A stretch of 6,574 bases of DNA from Humitalea sp038249305. GTDB taxonomy: Bacteria; Pseudomonadota; Alphaproteobacteria; Acetobacterales; Acetobacteraceae. The notes under the pieces were generated by a model. It was not told the origin of the DNA, did no database searches, and saw only the letters and a program-made list of their open reading frames with translations. The DNA lies in assembly GCA_038249305.1 (NCBI GenBank), contig JBBRWI010000208.1:1-6574 (forward strand), read 5' to 3'. The first letter of the stretch is position 1. The number at the start of each line of letters is the position of its first letter. Both the position numbers and the translations under genes were made by a program. Positions 6,191-6,574 of the stretch are shown here, one piece after another.

Positions 6191-6562
6191 CACGGCGTTG
6201 CGCGTCGCCATCCAGGCGAGCGTGCAGGCCGCAAGCCCCAGCGTGACCGACAGCCCGACATAAAGCCCCGCCTGCCACCAGCCGCGTTCCCAGAGCATCA
6301 GCGTCTCGGCGGAAAACGCCGAGAAGGTGGTGAAGCCGCCGAGCACGCCCGTCACCAGCAGCAGCCGCGCGCTGCCGCTGACCTCGACCCCGACCGCGAC
6401 GCCGATCAGCGCGCTGCCGATGATGTTCACCAGAAGGGTGCCCCAGGGGTAGTTGGCGCCCAACAACGCGGCCGCGGCAACCGAGACGGAAAACCGCAAC
6501 ACCGACCCGGCGGCACCCCCCAGGGCCACCAGCAGCAGCGCCTGCGGCGTCAGGGAGATCAC
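6185..6562 (-). CDS. crcB: CrcB/Fluc fluoride ion channel
   Basis: This small inner-membrane protein of 125 residues has four hydrophobic segments. It belongs to the Fluc family, whose members form dual-topology dimers that let fluoride leave the cell and so protect against fluoride toxicity. Visible signatures are LGGAAGSVLRF (14-24, Arg23), WGTLLVNIIGSALIG (40-54, with the pore Asn46) and VLGGFTTFSAFSAE (73-86). The last holds the pore phenylalanines and the glycine/threonine turn that binds the central sodium ion. The length is normal for the family. The start is a GTG at 6562, 12 bases from the window edge; no in-frame stop lies between it and the edge, so a slightly longer N-terminus cannot be excluded. 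The promoter, and any fluoride riboswitch, would be outside the window. It converges on tspO. Confidence 0.94.
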   Translation of the reverse strand: MISLTPQALLLVALGGAAGSVLRFSVSVAAAALLGANYPWGTLLVNIIGSALIGVAVGVEVSGSARLLLVTGVLGGFTTFSAFSAETLMLWERGWWQAGLYVGLSVTLGLAACTLAWMATRNAVA

Positions 6563-6574
6563 GTGAACGCCTGC

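Noticed and set aside
6001..6261. Minus-strand small open frames across the tspO-crcB gap
   Set aside because: They overlap the 3' end of crcB or run into tspO antisense, have biased shadow-like composition, and cross a 28-bp repeat whose length would shift a reading frame.

Overview
The window is GC-rich and densely coding. Many genes overlap by a few bases and GTG starts occur. Together with the protein families (a triheme alcohol-dehydrogenase-type cytochrome c, a family 5 solute-binding protein, TspO, YeeE/YedE, a Nu/YfcG-like GST), this suggests an alphaproteobacterium, perhaps an Acetobacteraceae (Roseomonas-like) or related Rhodospirillales species. The taxon is an inference from style and gene content; no rRNA or marker gene is present.

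Layout. (1) 1-1454, plus strand: the 3' part of a periplasmic triheme cytochrome c, cut by the window start and carrying an apparent one-base frameshift near its C-terminus. (2) 1455-1566: a convergent intergenic gap almost filled by two large back-to-back hairpins that look like a dispersed palindromic repeat and may also act as a bidirectional terminator. (3) 5363-1567, minus strand: a compact four-gene cluster, read in the order secreted DUF302 protein, YeeE/YedE-family membrane transporter, Nu/YfcG-like glutathione S-transferase, ABC-type family 5 solute-binding protein. Successive genes overlap by 14 bp, overlap by 4 bp (ATGA) and are separated by 14 bp, so they are very probably one operon. 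(4) 5364-5494: the divergent control region. (5) 5495-5980, plus strand: a TspO/MBR family membrane protein. (6) 5981-6184: a convergent gap with a perfect 28-bp tandem duplication. (7) 6562-6185, minus strand: a CrcB/Fluc fluoride channel whose promoter lies outside the window.

How the genes may work together: the cytochrome probably takes electrons from a periplasmic molybdo-, flavo- or quinoprotein dehydrogenase encoded upstream of the window. The operon combines a likely sulfur-compound transporter, a glutathione-dependent thiol/disulfide enzyme, a periplasmic binding protein of the family that includes the glutathione binder GsiB, and a secreted DUF302 protein. A thiol or sulfur-compound uptake theme is a reasonable hypothesis, but the sequence does not prove it. 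No dramatic new system (no phage, defence, CRISPR or mobile element gene) is visible. The points most worth a second look are the frameshift, the palindrome pair and the operon's gene combination.
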